Source of the DNA: Xenopus tropicalis
Lineage: Eukaryota > Chordata > Amphibia > Anura > Pipidae
DNA: 64,000 nt
Reading direction: 5' to 3'
Assembly: GCF_000004195.4 (NCBI RefSeq)
Contig: NC_030678.2
Span: forward strand, 150,530,047-150,594,046
The notes under the pieces were generated by a model that saw only the letters and a program-made list of their open reading frames with translations, did not search any database and was not told the DNA's origin. Made by a program: the position numbers and the translations under genes. Numbering within the stretch: position 1 is the first letter of the stretch; each line of letters opens with the position of its first letter. This document shows, piece after piece, positions 47,701-59,700 of this stretch.

Positions 47701-50700
47701 TAAATATTCGGAAAGGATTTTTTACAGTGAGAGCTGTGAAGTTGTGGAATTCCCTCCCCGAATCAGTCGTACTGGCTGATACATTATATAGCTTTAAGAA
47801 GGGGCTGGATGGATTCTTAGCAAGTGAGGGAATACAGGGGTATGGGAGATAGCTCTCAGTACAAGTGAGGGAATACAGGGTTATGGGAGATAGCTCTTAG
47901 TACAAGTTGATACAGGGACTGGTCCGATTGCCATCTTGGAGTCAGGAAGGAATTTTTTCCCCTCTGAGGCAAATTAGAGAGGCTTCAGATGGGGTTTTTT
48001 GCCTTCCTCTGGATCAACTTGTAGTTAGGCAGGTTAGGTATAGGCATTATGGTTGAACTTGATGGACGTATGTCTTTTTTCAACCCAACTTACTATGTTA
48101 CTATGTTACTATGTTACTATGTTACTATGTATAAGCAGGCCAGCATACAATACTCCAACTGCACTTCAGACAATTGTGTCCACTATGATGTGTGCTCGTG
48201 ACATGCCCAAATTTTGAGACTAGCGCACACAATAAAATGTAGTGCCCACAAAGAATTCTGTGCAGAAACACATCATTTTGTACTTAATTAGAGGGAACAT
48301 TGACTGTGTCTGATTTATGTCTGGAATTCCAGTGGAGAAAATGCTGCATTATGGGGGAAAACATGGTGACTGTGCCCGAAACTGCACTTTGCTCACTACA
48401 CTAGTGTGTTAAACGGCCCCTTTTGGTACCAGAAGCAGGGTAGATTACCACTAATCTAACCACCACTACTACTAATGCTTGGTCAATGAATATTACAGTG
48501 CAGGGAATGCTGGGAAGCCATTTATGTCATTAATACCTCTGACCCTACCCCAAAAATTTTGTATTTAAAGATCATCATGAAATGTTTTTACCATATTACA
48601 TTTTGCATGTTTTTAATGGAGCTTATTTAAATGTTATGTTTTAGCACCGTACTGCTCCTAGATGTTGCCATAATGAAACTGTCGACAAGCAATTCATATA
48701 GAGAAAGGGGGTTTAACTGCAGGAACATACAAGGAGTCTGGAAACAAGGCAAAAAAGGATGGACTAGCTGCAAAATGTGTGCTTTATTTACACAACATGT
48801 TGCTGCCCTTTATCAGCTGCCCAATACTGTTGCACTCACACCTAAGGTGGAGATGTTATTTGGGAAAACAGGCAGCTTTTCCTGCGTATGTTTCCTTCCT
48901 TTCTCTTTTTTCCCTGGTTAAACCTGATACACAAACACATTGAAACAATGGTTGTTACCTGCACAAAATCGGCCTGCCGTGCGTCGAGTGGAACAACAGA
49001 AGAGTCGTGGGAGACGAGAACCTCGCGCAATAATGTAAGTGTCTGGTTTAAAGCAGAACTCGGCCCAAGATCTGCAGGGGGCAGCTCCACCTAAAGAGAA
49101 TTGCCCATGGTCATTACCAATTACAGAGAACAACAAAACAGATTAGAAACAGTAGGGAACTTGGCTGAATATAAACGTACTACAAAATACATATCTTCCA
49201 ATCTTTGCCAGTGTGCTGCTTAAAGCAGAAACTCTCTTTTTCTGATACTGCCTTTATCAGAAAGAAGACCAGCTACACATAGATTCTGATTTATGGAAAA
49301 GTCCAAAATGGACACAGCTGATAGGGTTGACTAAGGGTAAAAAATTAGCACATTAAGAACCTGTGTGAAGATGTATCATATATCATGACAGTCTTTTCTT
49401 AAAGTATTCAGTTTCCTTTTCAGTGCACCACTGTGCCAGGAGAATGGTACAATAAGTATCTACTATATATATGTGTGCCAGGTATCAGCAACACAGAAGA
49501 GGACACTGACATTAACTGAAGCACAAGGTTGGCTGTACTGCATATGGACACGCACAGATGCATTGTGTAGAAGGTCATAGCGCACCTGTGCCAAGTACAA
49601 ACCGGCATACCGATGCATGTGCTACTGACGTGTGGAGGAAGGAGACAATGATGAAGCTCTGGATTCTGTTCTTTGTACACCACATTAGGCCAATTTAAAC
49701 TGATCTGATCATTGGACCTAGGGCCCACAACTGAATGATCCATTGGGGCCTACAGAGACCCACTGAATGAGGACCCCATAAACGTGCCAATGTACTCAGT
49801 ATTTTCAAACCTGCCTGACTGATATCTCCCTGATGTTACCTGGGCACATAAACTGCCAACTCAGATTTAATCTGGCGATTCAGCCCCTTCAGCCTATCTG
49901 TGTATGGCCACCTTTACAGTATATATATATGGACATCATGGGGGTCTTTTAATGAGTCATAATATAATGGATGCTGGAAATACGACAGGCGCTCATGGGC
50001 TAGGTACAGCATGCATAATATTTTCTATCATCTGCCAGTTTGTTGTGCTTTTCCAAATACATCCCTATGGATAAACACCCACAAAGTAAGTGAATCAAAA
50101 TGAAATGGAAAGTAAAATAATAAACCTTCCCTGCCGTGAAGAGCACTGTCCGAATTAGGCATGAAAAACACTTTAATGCATCCCGTTCAAATTAAACCCA
50201 ATACATCTCTGAACATGGAACAGATTAAGACTAAGAACAGCTTGTCCAGAGAGCAATCAATACTAATAACAAACCACCAGCATCACTGTGTGCCACATAC
50301 CATGCAAACATCTACCAGCAATGAAACTGTGGGAGAGGTGCTTTACATCCAAAGATAATGAGGAGACTTGTTTCAGAAAGGTTAAACTTATTATTATCAT
50401 ATATGTGTGTGTGTGTGTGTGTATTTTTAATGTCACATTGATGATTGACACCTGTCTGTCTGCAGCTTTAAAATGAACAGTTAAAATGCACCACTGACAC
50501 CTTACCGAATGGATCTTCCAGTATAAAGTCCACATTTACACACACTAGGGCAAATTTTATCAGAAGCCAATTAACCTGCCTTTATGTTTTTGGGGTGTGG
50601 GAAGAAACCTACACATGCAAGGGGAAAACAAACTTCTTTCAGATAGTGCTCTGGCTGGAATTGAACCCAAGACCCCAGTGCTGCAGGGATGACCCCTCTG

Positions 50701-53700
50701 CTATTTTAGTAATTAAATTTCATATATGCAGATGTATAGAGCTGTTATAATGTAGTTATCATTTCTATATGTAGCTCTATGCTTCATCATTTTGGTGCTG
50801 ACTAGTCTCAGAGGGATGCTTGGCTTTGATTGTCCACCCACTTTCCCTTTCCCTCTTATTCCCCCTTCCACTAGGAACCCGCAAGTACCAGACGGTCTTT
50901 AAACCTTCCAGCATTCGCTGAAGATTTTATATACCTGATATCATTATCCTTGTCACCCAAACACTTATGATAATAAAGACATAAATAAACAGTCTACAAG
51001 AGTAACATTTGATAAACTGTATTAGAATTGTGCTCTAAAACATGAAATTATCAGCCCAAAGCTTCTACTAAAACAACTCAAGCACTTACAGAGCAATTTG
51101 TGATAAAATATAAAGTGCAACAAACACTAATGCAGACAAAATATACCACACTGTGACAATTTTATAACCTGAATCATCATCCCTGGAGTAAGGAGCTAAA
51201 CTGTTGGGCTTTAAAAAACCTCCCCGCAGCCAAGGAGGAAATTACAGTTATATACATTCATTTTGCACATCATGGATAAACTGCATCCAGTTTAGATTTT
51301 ACTGTTTATAGCTTCAGCCATTAAACTGTTGAATGATACAAACGAGACTAAAGAGAAAGTTTATTGTCGTTCTGTAAACATGAGATTTTACATAACTGGC
51401 TGTCATATGTAATCAGGGCTGCACATGGGGTTTGTGTATAATCATTACAGCAGAGCAGCCCCAGGGGTTTGTATATAAGCAGGGTCTACTGTCTGTAATC
51501 AGGGCTTTACCTGGGGTTTGGGCATAAGCAGAGGGAGGTGCGTTAGCCCTGCGAGAGTCGTACTATACACTGTGTTAAAGAGCTGAATCGTGCCAGGGCT
51601 GCCCAGCTGCAGGGCCGTGGGTATGGATGCAAAGATATATAGGGCCCCTTTGTATATAACCATTTTACTTATAATCTGACTTTCTAAAATGATATGAGAA
51701 ATACTGGCCCACCGCAAGGCTGTTCCATTAAAATTCTCAAGGGAAACTTGGCTTTCTTCCCAGGATTCCTACTGATTAGGCCCTCGTAACAAATGAGATC
51801 TTTGATGAGCCTCAACAAAGGCAAACTGGTCTGAGGGAAGCAGCTACCCTGGCCGCGCTTTGAACTCCAGCAGTTGAGTTCTGTGAAATGCATATGGAAA
51901 TACTTGGATCTCCCTGAGACTGCCCACTTCTCAGCAAGCACTCTTTCACTTCAATGTGATGTGAACAAGACTTGTTCTTTTCATCCGACTTATCCACTGC
52001 TTCAAGCTTTGGAAGAGAACTGCAGACAGTGCGACTGTTTCTCCAGTGGGCACAAAAAGTAACTAAAAGTGGGCACAATGAGTAAATAAAAGATAAAGCC
52101 TGAGGTATTCTTATGTGCTCTTAATCACAAAAGAATGAGATATGAACAGAGTAACTATGCCAACTGCCATGTTTAGCTGCCAGTTTGGGACCACTTTGAA
52201 AATAACTAACAATGGAGGCCTCTTCTGGGACGTCTGGTAGTTTCTAGAAAAAGCCAACCTAAAGAATTTTCAGATGACTTTAGAATCACTTTCAGGCTTA
52301 CTGTAATGCTTGACTAATTTTGCCAAAACGTTATACAAATAATTTGAATTAAAAAAGACAAAAAAACTTCCCTTTAACCTGTAAGAATAAAACAGTACCT
52401 GTACTTGATCTCAACTAAAACATAATTAATCCTTATTGGGGGCAGAACATCCCTATTGGGTTTAATGTTTAAATGATTTTGTAGTAGACCATAGGTATTG
52501 AGATCCAAATTGTGGAAGGGCTCCTTATCAGGAAAACCCGACGTACCAAACATTCTGCTTCTTAGTAAAATTACTTGCCCCCATTATGCTCTAGTTTCTC
52601 CTTGGTTTTGGGGCCATAATTTACATTATATGCGTGTCTAATTTTTATATGTATTGTCTAACTACAGCCATAACATAACTGTGCTTCTCTATAGTCTGCT
52701 ATTGCAAGGCATGCCTTTTACAAACAATGTTTGCCCTGGCCTGAAGAAGGCTTCAGCATTGACCACAATACTAGGCATAGGGTTTACACATAGATATGTA
52801 AGAATTTCTACCCTGCTGGAATGATGTACAGGTATGGGACCGGTTATCCAGAATGCTCGGGACCTGGGGATTTCTGCATAAGGGGTCTTTCCATAAACTG
52901 GATCTCCATACCTTAAGGCTACTAAAAAATAATTTAACCATGAAATAAACCCAATAGGGCTGTTCTGCCCCCAACAAGGGGTAATTATATCTTAGTTGGG
53001 ATCAAGTACAAGGCGCTGTTTTATTATTACAGAGAAAAAGGAAATCATTTTATGGGATTCTATGGGAGACAGTCTTCCCTTAATTCTGAACTTTCTGGAT
53101 AACGGGTTTCCAGATAACGAATCTCATGTCTGTATTGTGAAAATATTCTGTTGTGCTTTAATCAAATACCAGAGAGGGGTTGAGCATTTTCCCTACATTT
53201 ACAGAGGGGGGAAATCATATCTATACGTACTATACACTGTCATAAAGTAACATTAAACAGTAATGCCTGTGATACATATATTCTATTTTCAGTTGTACTT
53301 ACTTTATCCAGCAGTTTGCTTGCATGCAGGCTTAGACTGTTAAAGAATATTTTTTTGCTTAACAAGTGCATTTCTTCAATTGTAGTCAGCAATGAAGAGG
53401 CGCTTGTGCCAACAATTGCACTAAAAAAGAAGCCATTTACAGCAGATTAGATGTTAATGTTCATGGAAATGGGCACTTATCAGCGTAAATGGAATATGGA
53501 TTTCAGAATCATCAAGAGGAACAGCTGACAAACTGCAGATCAGTGCTATTGATACATGTAACCTAAGAAAAAGAGACTATGAAAATGCACACAAATATTA
53601 TAACATGAAAAACAGAATGTGAAACCAAGCTAAAGCAGACAGCACAAGGTATTCTGGCAGCTTTTGTACCAAAACTCTATCCCCCATATGTAATAAAAGG

Positions 53701-56700
53701 TGTTAAGTTTGCCCAGGATCAGTAATCTATAGCAACCAATAAGATGTCTCCTTTTTAACAGTTGACCAGTCAATTCTACCTACTGATTGGTTGCTATAGA
53801 TTACTGCTCGTTACTGCTTGTTATTTCTTGAACTAATGAGGGCAAATGGGGAAATTGAAGTTCCTCCATGTTTGGCCCTTGTGAGGTAGAAATTAGATTA
53901 CCAGTATATAACTCCCCCCCCCTTTGTTGTGACTGTTGGTCAGTATTAGTACATTATGCAAGGGGATTATCTGTGCACTGGCAATTATCTAAATTGTCTA
54001 TATATTTGCTTTGTTTAAAGGGGTAGTTCGCCTTGAAGATATTGTTTAGTATGTTATAGAGTTGGTCCATTCTTAGAAACATTTCAGTTTGTCTTCATTT
54101 TCTATTACCTATAGTTTTTGTAATTTTTTTCACATGTTTCAAGCCACTGACCCCAGCAGCCAAAAACTACTGCTCTGTGAGACTACAGTTTTATGGTTGT
54201 TCCTACTTTACCTTTTCAGCCACTCTCTTATTTCCTATTTCAGTTTCTCATTCAAACCACTGCCTGGTTGCTATGGTAATTTGAACCCTAGCAACTAGAT
54301 CCCTGCTGAAATTCTAATCTGCAAAGTTTCTGAGCAAACCACAGAAAATTAAAAGTGAAGACCAATTGCAAACTGTCTCAGAATATCAAGCTCTGCATCA
54401 TACAAAAAGTTAATCAAGTTTATCAAGAACGAACAATAGGCAAAACAAATGTTCAGTGCTATTCATTGCACATATGTTGAACAAGGGGTATACTGTCCCT
54501 TTAAATTAATACTGATATGCACCAGTTATTTGAAGGGTAGTTTAAAACATTTTTAGTGCTGTTTTTTTACTGTTTAAATGTAACCTTCTAACCACCCCCT
54601 TCCACACGCTGGACTCCAGCAGCTTTCTCCCATGGATACACGCAGCATACAGCCGTGATATCGAGCTTGGGAATGGTGCAAAGATCAGGGTGTCAGGCTT
54701 GGTATTCCAGGCATTTTGTGTTTGTGTTTAGAAAGCAGCAAGAGGCAGAGATAGTTCTGAGACTGTGCTGCTGCGCTGGGTTAGCAGTAAGAGATGAGTT
54801 CAGTGTGTTACCTTATGGTATGATGGTAAAATTTGAGGAGATTGGAGATTTTGAACAATAATACAGCCCCAGGCTCTGCAATGATGACTTGCTCAATACG
54901 GACCTGGGAGGAGGAAAGAGCAGCACAATTCAGAAATATTGCATTATTAAACTGAAAATGAATATACTATAAAACAATTTCTATTTTAATACATGTATTT
55001 TGGAAAGTTGCTTAGACTGGTTTAATAATAACTACACATATCAATAGTTTAGTTAGTGCTGGTTAGGCCCCAGTTACCCATATGCTTATATTTAGTTGTT
55101 AAAATGTAACAAATTGGCTTTTTACCATAATGCAATGGGGCTATGGGAAAGAATAAAAATGAACTATGTGTTGATATGTTTCGAGGAAAAGCAAAGTTAT
55201 CTACATTATTTATTCAGAGTGCTGATAAGTTGCACGGATTCTAATTTCAGTTACATAACCATTTCTGTTTATATCCGCGTGTACAGAGGCTATGCAAAAT
55301 GCCAGCCTTGAAAGGCTGATCTGGTCTGCATTTTTCTGACTTGATATAAACCCAAATCCTAATGAAAAATTATAATGATAACATTAGAATGTGCCCTTCT
55401 CAAATTCTCAGGGAAACCAAACATCATTCATCCCCCAGATCACTTAAACCACCAGATCACTTGCTGAGAAAAGTCAAAAGGGGATTTACAGCTACATTTC
55501 TACTATATCCCCACCCCTGCAGGGAAATCACCACCTTAGATTTGGATAATCATCTTCAAAGATATACAGCAAGTGGGTTGTAAATCAACCTTGCTGCACA
55601 GTAGTGAAGTGTGGGTTGGAAATTTTGCAATCTAACCTGCCCCTTTCTCAACCAAGTTTGAGAAGGGACTTTGACATCATCTAATAGACTTGGCAGGCTT
55701 GGGCATTAGAGAGCGGGTTGGGCTTGGAAAACTCTGTACTTCCAATGAACAGGCTACCTTTATATACAGGTATGGGACCTGTTATCCAGAATGTGGAGGA
55801 CCTTGGGATAATGTATCTTTGCATAATTTGGATTGCCATGTCTTAAATCTACTAAAAACTCATTTAAAGCTTAATTAAACCCAATAGGATTGTTTTGCCT
55901 CCAATAAAGATTCATTATATCTTAGCTGGGATCAAGTACAGGTACTGTTTTATTATTACAGATAAAAAGGAAATCATTTGAAAAAAATTGTATTATTTGC
56001 TTATAATAGAGTCTATTGGAGATAGCCTTTCCATAATTCGTAACTTTCTGAATAATATCTGGGTCTGGGTAACGGATGCCATACCTGTATTCCTGCAGCT
56101 GGGCTGCGGTGACCCTCGCCCAACCCGAACCTAAAGTGGTGGACAATTTGGGTCTGAATTTGCCCAACCCCTGGGTTTCAGGCTGGCCCACACATAATTA
56201 GTGCACAGCCATCTCCAGGTTTAGCAAAAATGTGCACTGGCCCCACCCAGTGAATAAAGGTTCCCTTGTTTTGAATTAAATTGCAAGGGGCAAGTTGCTC
56301 ATGTGACATTTTATTTAATTAATGTAAAATAAAGCTCTCATTATGTCTCCAGAGTTAGGGTTGCCCATGTTAAAATGTTGTAGCCAAGCCTACCCAAATC
56401 AACACCAATGAATTTCTATTACAAGCAGGATGGAGGTATTATACATTTGGTATTACATTTATCCTAACGTGTTCTAGAAATATTATACAGGTATAGGACC
56501 CATTATCCAGAATGCTCGGGACCAAGGGTATTCCAGATAAGGGGTCTTTCCGTAATTTGGATCTTCATACCTTATGTCTACTAAAAAAACAATAAAACCC
56601 AATAGGATTGTTTTGCACCCAATAAGGATTATTTATATTGTAGTTGGAATCAGTTTCAAAATTCTGAATTATTTGATTGAATTGGAATCTATGGGTTCCG

Positions 56701-59700
56701 GGCTTTCCGTAATTCGGAGCTTTCTGCTTAATGGGTTTCCGGATAAGGGATCCCATACCTGTACCTGAAAAAGCCACTATATTTCTCCTGCCATGCATTT
56801 AGTGGTATTATACATTATGCTGAGACTGCACTTACCGTGTCATGTGTGTGTTCTGGGGGCATTATGTACGGAACTAGCACCTTATTTATCCTGCCATGCA
56901 TTTTGGGGGAATTATATATACTGGCATTGCATTTATCATACCATGCATTCTGGGGGTATAATAATTGGCATTGTATTTATCCTGCCATATATTCTAGGAT
57001 GTATGATAATGACACTGCATTTATTTTTTTCTGGGGTATTATACACAGGAAACTGGCACTATAATTATCGGCGTCAGACTTAGCTTCTGTAAGCTCTGTA
57101 TGAGTACAATCAGCACAATCTGCTAGAAAAACAGAAATAAAATAAATGAAAATGCTTAGAACCTTCAGTGGTCTGCAAACGCCCTCTGTGATGTGTCCAA
57201 CCACTTCCTGTATATTATCTTCAACACCTATATAAAAAAGAAAGAAAAAAAAAATGATGTTTTGTCAAAATTTAGTTCCATTTGTAGTGTAGACATTGAA
57301 TCATTCAATGAAATTTACTGTCTTGGCCAATAAACTGATCTAGAGTCCTGCACGGGTATGTTTTTGTATCTCTGATCTGACCCGGACCCGTGTACCTGCA
57401 TTGACTATGATGTCTTTCATACCCAACCACACCTGAAAAAGTGCCCTGCATCCCACCAAACATCTCTGTTAACTGGAAGTGACGCCTTTATTTTGGGGTG
57501 GGACTCACTCGGGAACTAGAAGTAATCAATCAATTGCAAGATCACTGGGGAGCTAAGGTCTTTTTAAAAAAGTTTTAAACTTGCCCACAACATCCATGTG
57601 TACCCGTAGACCACCCACACAGTCATGACATGCAGGATTTTCCACCTGATTCCAGACCAATTTGCAGATATTTTGCAGGTACCCGACCAGCTGCAGGACT
57701 CTGTCCTGATCTATGATTTGTCACAAAGGATTTTCTGCAGAGCAAACTGCCACGTTTGGCATGACTCCCTAAAAAGCACTAGAATGTGTGTACTGGTATA
57801 GTTAGGGTTGGCAAGGTCAATAACAAGCATATCTTTTCCACCGTGAGATGGCACAATTGTGCCAGAAATTAGTTGGGTAGGACCACCGGAGGGCCCCTAC
57901 ATGGGCTCATAAGTTGCCAATGCGCTCCAGCTTTTATCGGCCTGTGTATAGCCACCTTTAGACAATAGATATTTATGAACTCCTCAGAAAACAAAAATTA
58001 TTTTCAGCCCAAATCTCATGTTTGGAGAAATTGTAGCACACTTTTGAAGTGCCGACCATGTAAGCAATACATACGAAAGCTGGTGTTATTGGTTCTGTGA
58101 TGGTTTGCATTGTCCTTGAGTGAAATACTCTGTGCTTGCAAGTGTTAATTGCTCATTTAGCCATGGCAACTCACTGATAAAGCCGGATAATTACATTGCA
58201 AAAATTTCCATCAAGGATACATTTATAACACTGATAAATATTCTATTTTGCTAGATTTTTGCATTCCTAAAATGCTGTTTACACCACCAGCCCTTTTGTA
58301 CGCTTTGCTGTAAAGCACTTCTGGGAAAGAATGAACTGCTCTAGCTTTTGTATTCTAAATCCATGCCATGTGGGGTCTGGATTAAATCAGCATACCCATG
58401 AAGATGGAGGCACAGGTATAACATCTGCTATCCACAATGCTGGGAGCCTGGGTTATTCAGGATAAGGGTTTTTTTTCTGTAATTTGAATCTCCAATAAAT
58501 CTACTAACATTAATTAGCCCAATAGGATTGTTTTAGGATTTATGGAGCTTAGTTACCATCAAGTACAAGGTACAGTTTTATTTTTACAGGAAACCATTTT
58601 ACAAAGGAAATCATTTGTAAAAAAATAGTAGTATTTGCTTAAAATGGACTATATGGGCTATACTGTGTTTCTGGATACGGGATTCCATGCCTGTATAATG
58701 CCAAAAATATAACAATGCCATTGCATTTATCTTGCCATGTCTTCTAGGTTTACTATACATCAGGGGTGGCCAGGCCTTTTTCATCAGCGATCGACGATGA
58801 CCGGGGATGCGGAAGTGCGGCATGAATGCGTATGTACACTGCGTTGGATACTTACACATTCCCGCAGCACTTCCACATCCTCAGCTTCATCACTGTCCAA
58901 CAGAAATCCACGGGGATCAACTGGTGGGCCACGATCGACATATTGGCCACCTCTGCAATACACAATACTGCCACTATATGTATACTCCCATGCATTGCAG
59001 GATAAGTATACACAGAACTGGCACTGCATTTTATGTTGTCATGTATTCTGGGGTTTTAACCGAAAGCAACAATGTAAATCTATCGTGCCACGTGTTACAG
59101 GAAATGAGCAGTGTATTTATCTTGTCATGGGTTCTGGAGTGTATTACATGAAACTGAACTCCATTATACAAACCCCCTTATCCAGAAAGCGCTGAATTAT
59201 GAAAAGGCCATCTCCCAAAGACTCCATTTAAGCCAATAATTAAAAATGATTTACTTTTTTTAAACAATACCTTCTACTTGATCCCAACTAAGATATAATT
59301 ACCCCTTATTGGAGTCAAAACAATCCTATTAGGTTCAATTAATCTTTAAATAATTTTTTAGTAGCCTTAAAGGTATAGTGATACAAATTATGGAGAGACC
59401 CTTTATCTGGACAACCCCAAGTCCCGAGCACTGTGGATAACAATTCCCATACCTGTACCTACAATAGGGCCTGGGATACTATGAAAGCAAATGTATAAAG
59501 AATGTACTAATTAGCCTTCCCAAACAAAAATAGACCTTAAGTTCTAAAACAACTATAATTCAACAGCCCATGTAAGTAAACCAGGATCCTATCTCTGGAA
59601 CAGAAGAACTGCAAACAGAGAACGTTTAGTCATTTGACATACTGGGAACCCTAGCATCAAACCAATAAAATTCAATGGGTAAAATTGGATTGGCTATAGG

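Larger units (their letters stand above)
46795..48958 (-). other. cog6: cog6 intron
   Basis: Mostly occupied by an antisense CR1 insertion (46985-48129). The remaining 830 bp next to the upstream exon are unassigned. Confidence 0.8.
49091..53302 (-). other. cog6: cog6 intron (4.2 kb)
   Basis: Holds a GTGTATGGCCACCTTTA end (about 49890-49918), a (GT)n tract (50403-50422), a dispersed repeat (50527-50700), a small local duplication of TAATCAGGGCT-containing sequence (51411-51540), and MITE copies 6 and 7. Open frames at 51684-52078 have no motif. No other gene seen. Confidence 0.75.
54904..57162 (-). other. cog6: cog6 intron
   Basis: Contains MITE copies 8 and 9. At about 55605-56175 lies an interspersed stretch (GAAGTGTGGGTTGGAAATTT, CCTGCCCCTTTCTCAACC, CTCGCCCAACCCGAACC, GAATTTGCCCAACCCCTGGG), related to 57350-57710, into which copy 8 has inserted. 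The stretch 56790-57060 repeats TGCATTTATCATACCATGCA-like words. No other gene. Confidence 0.7.
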
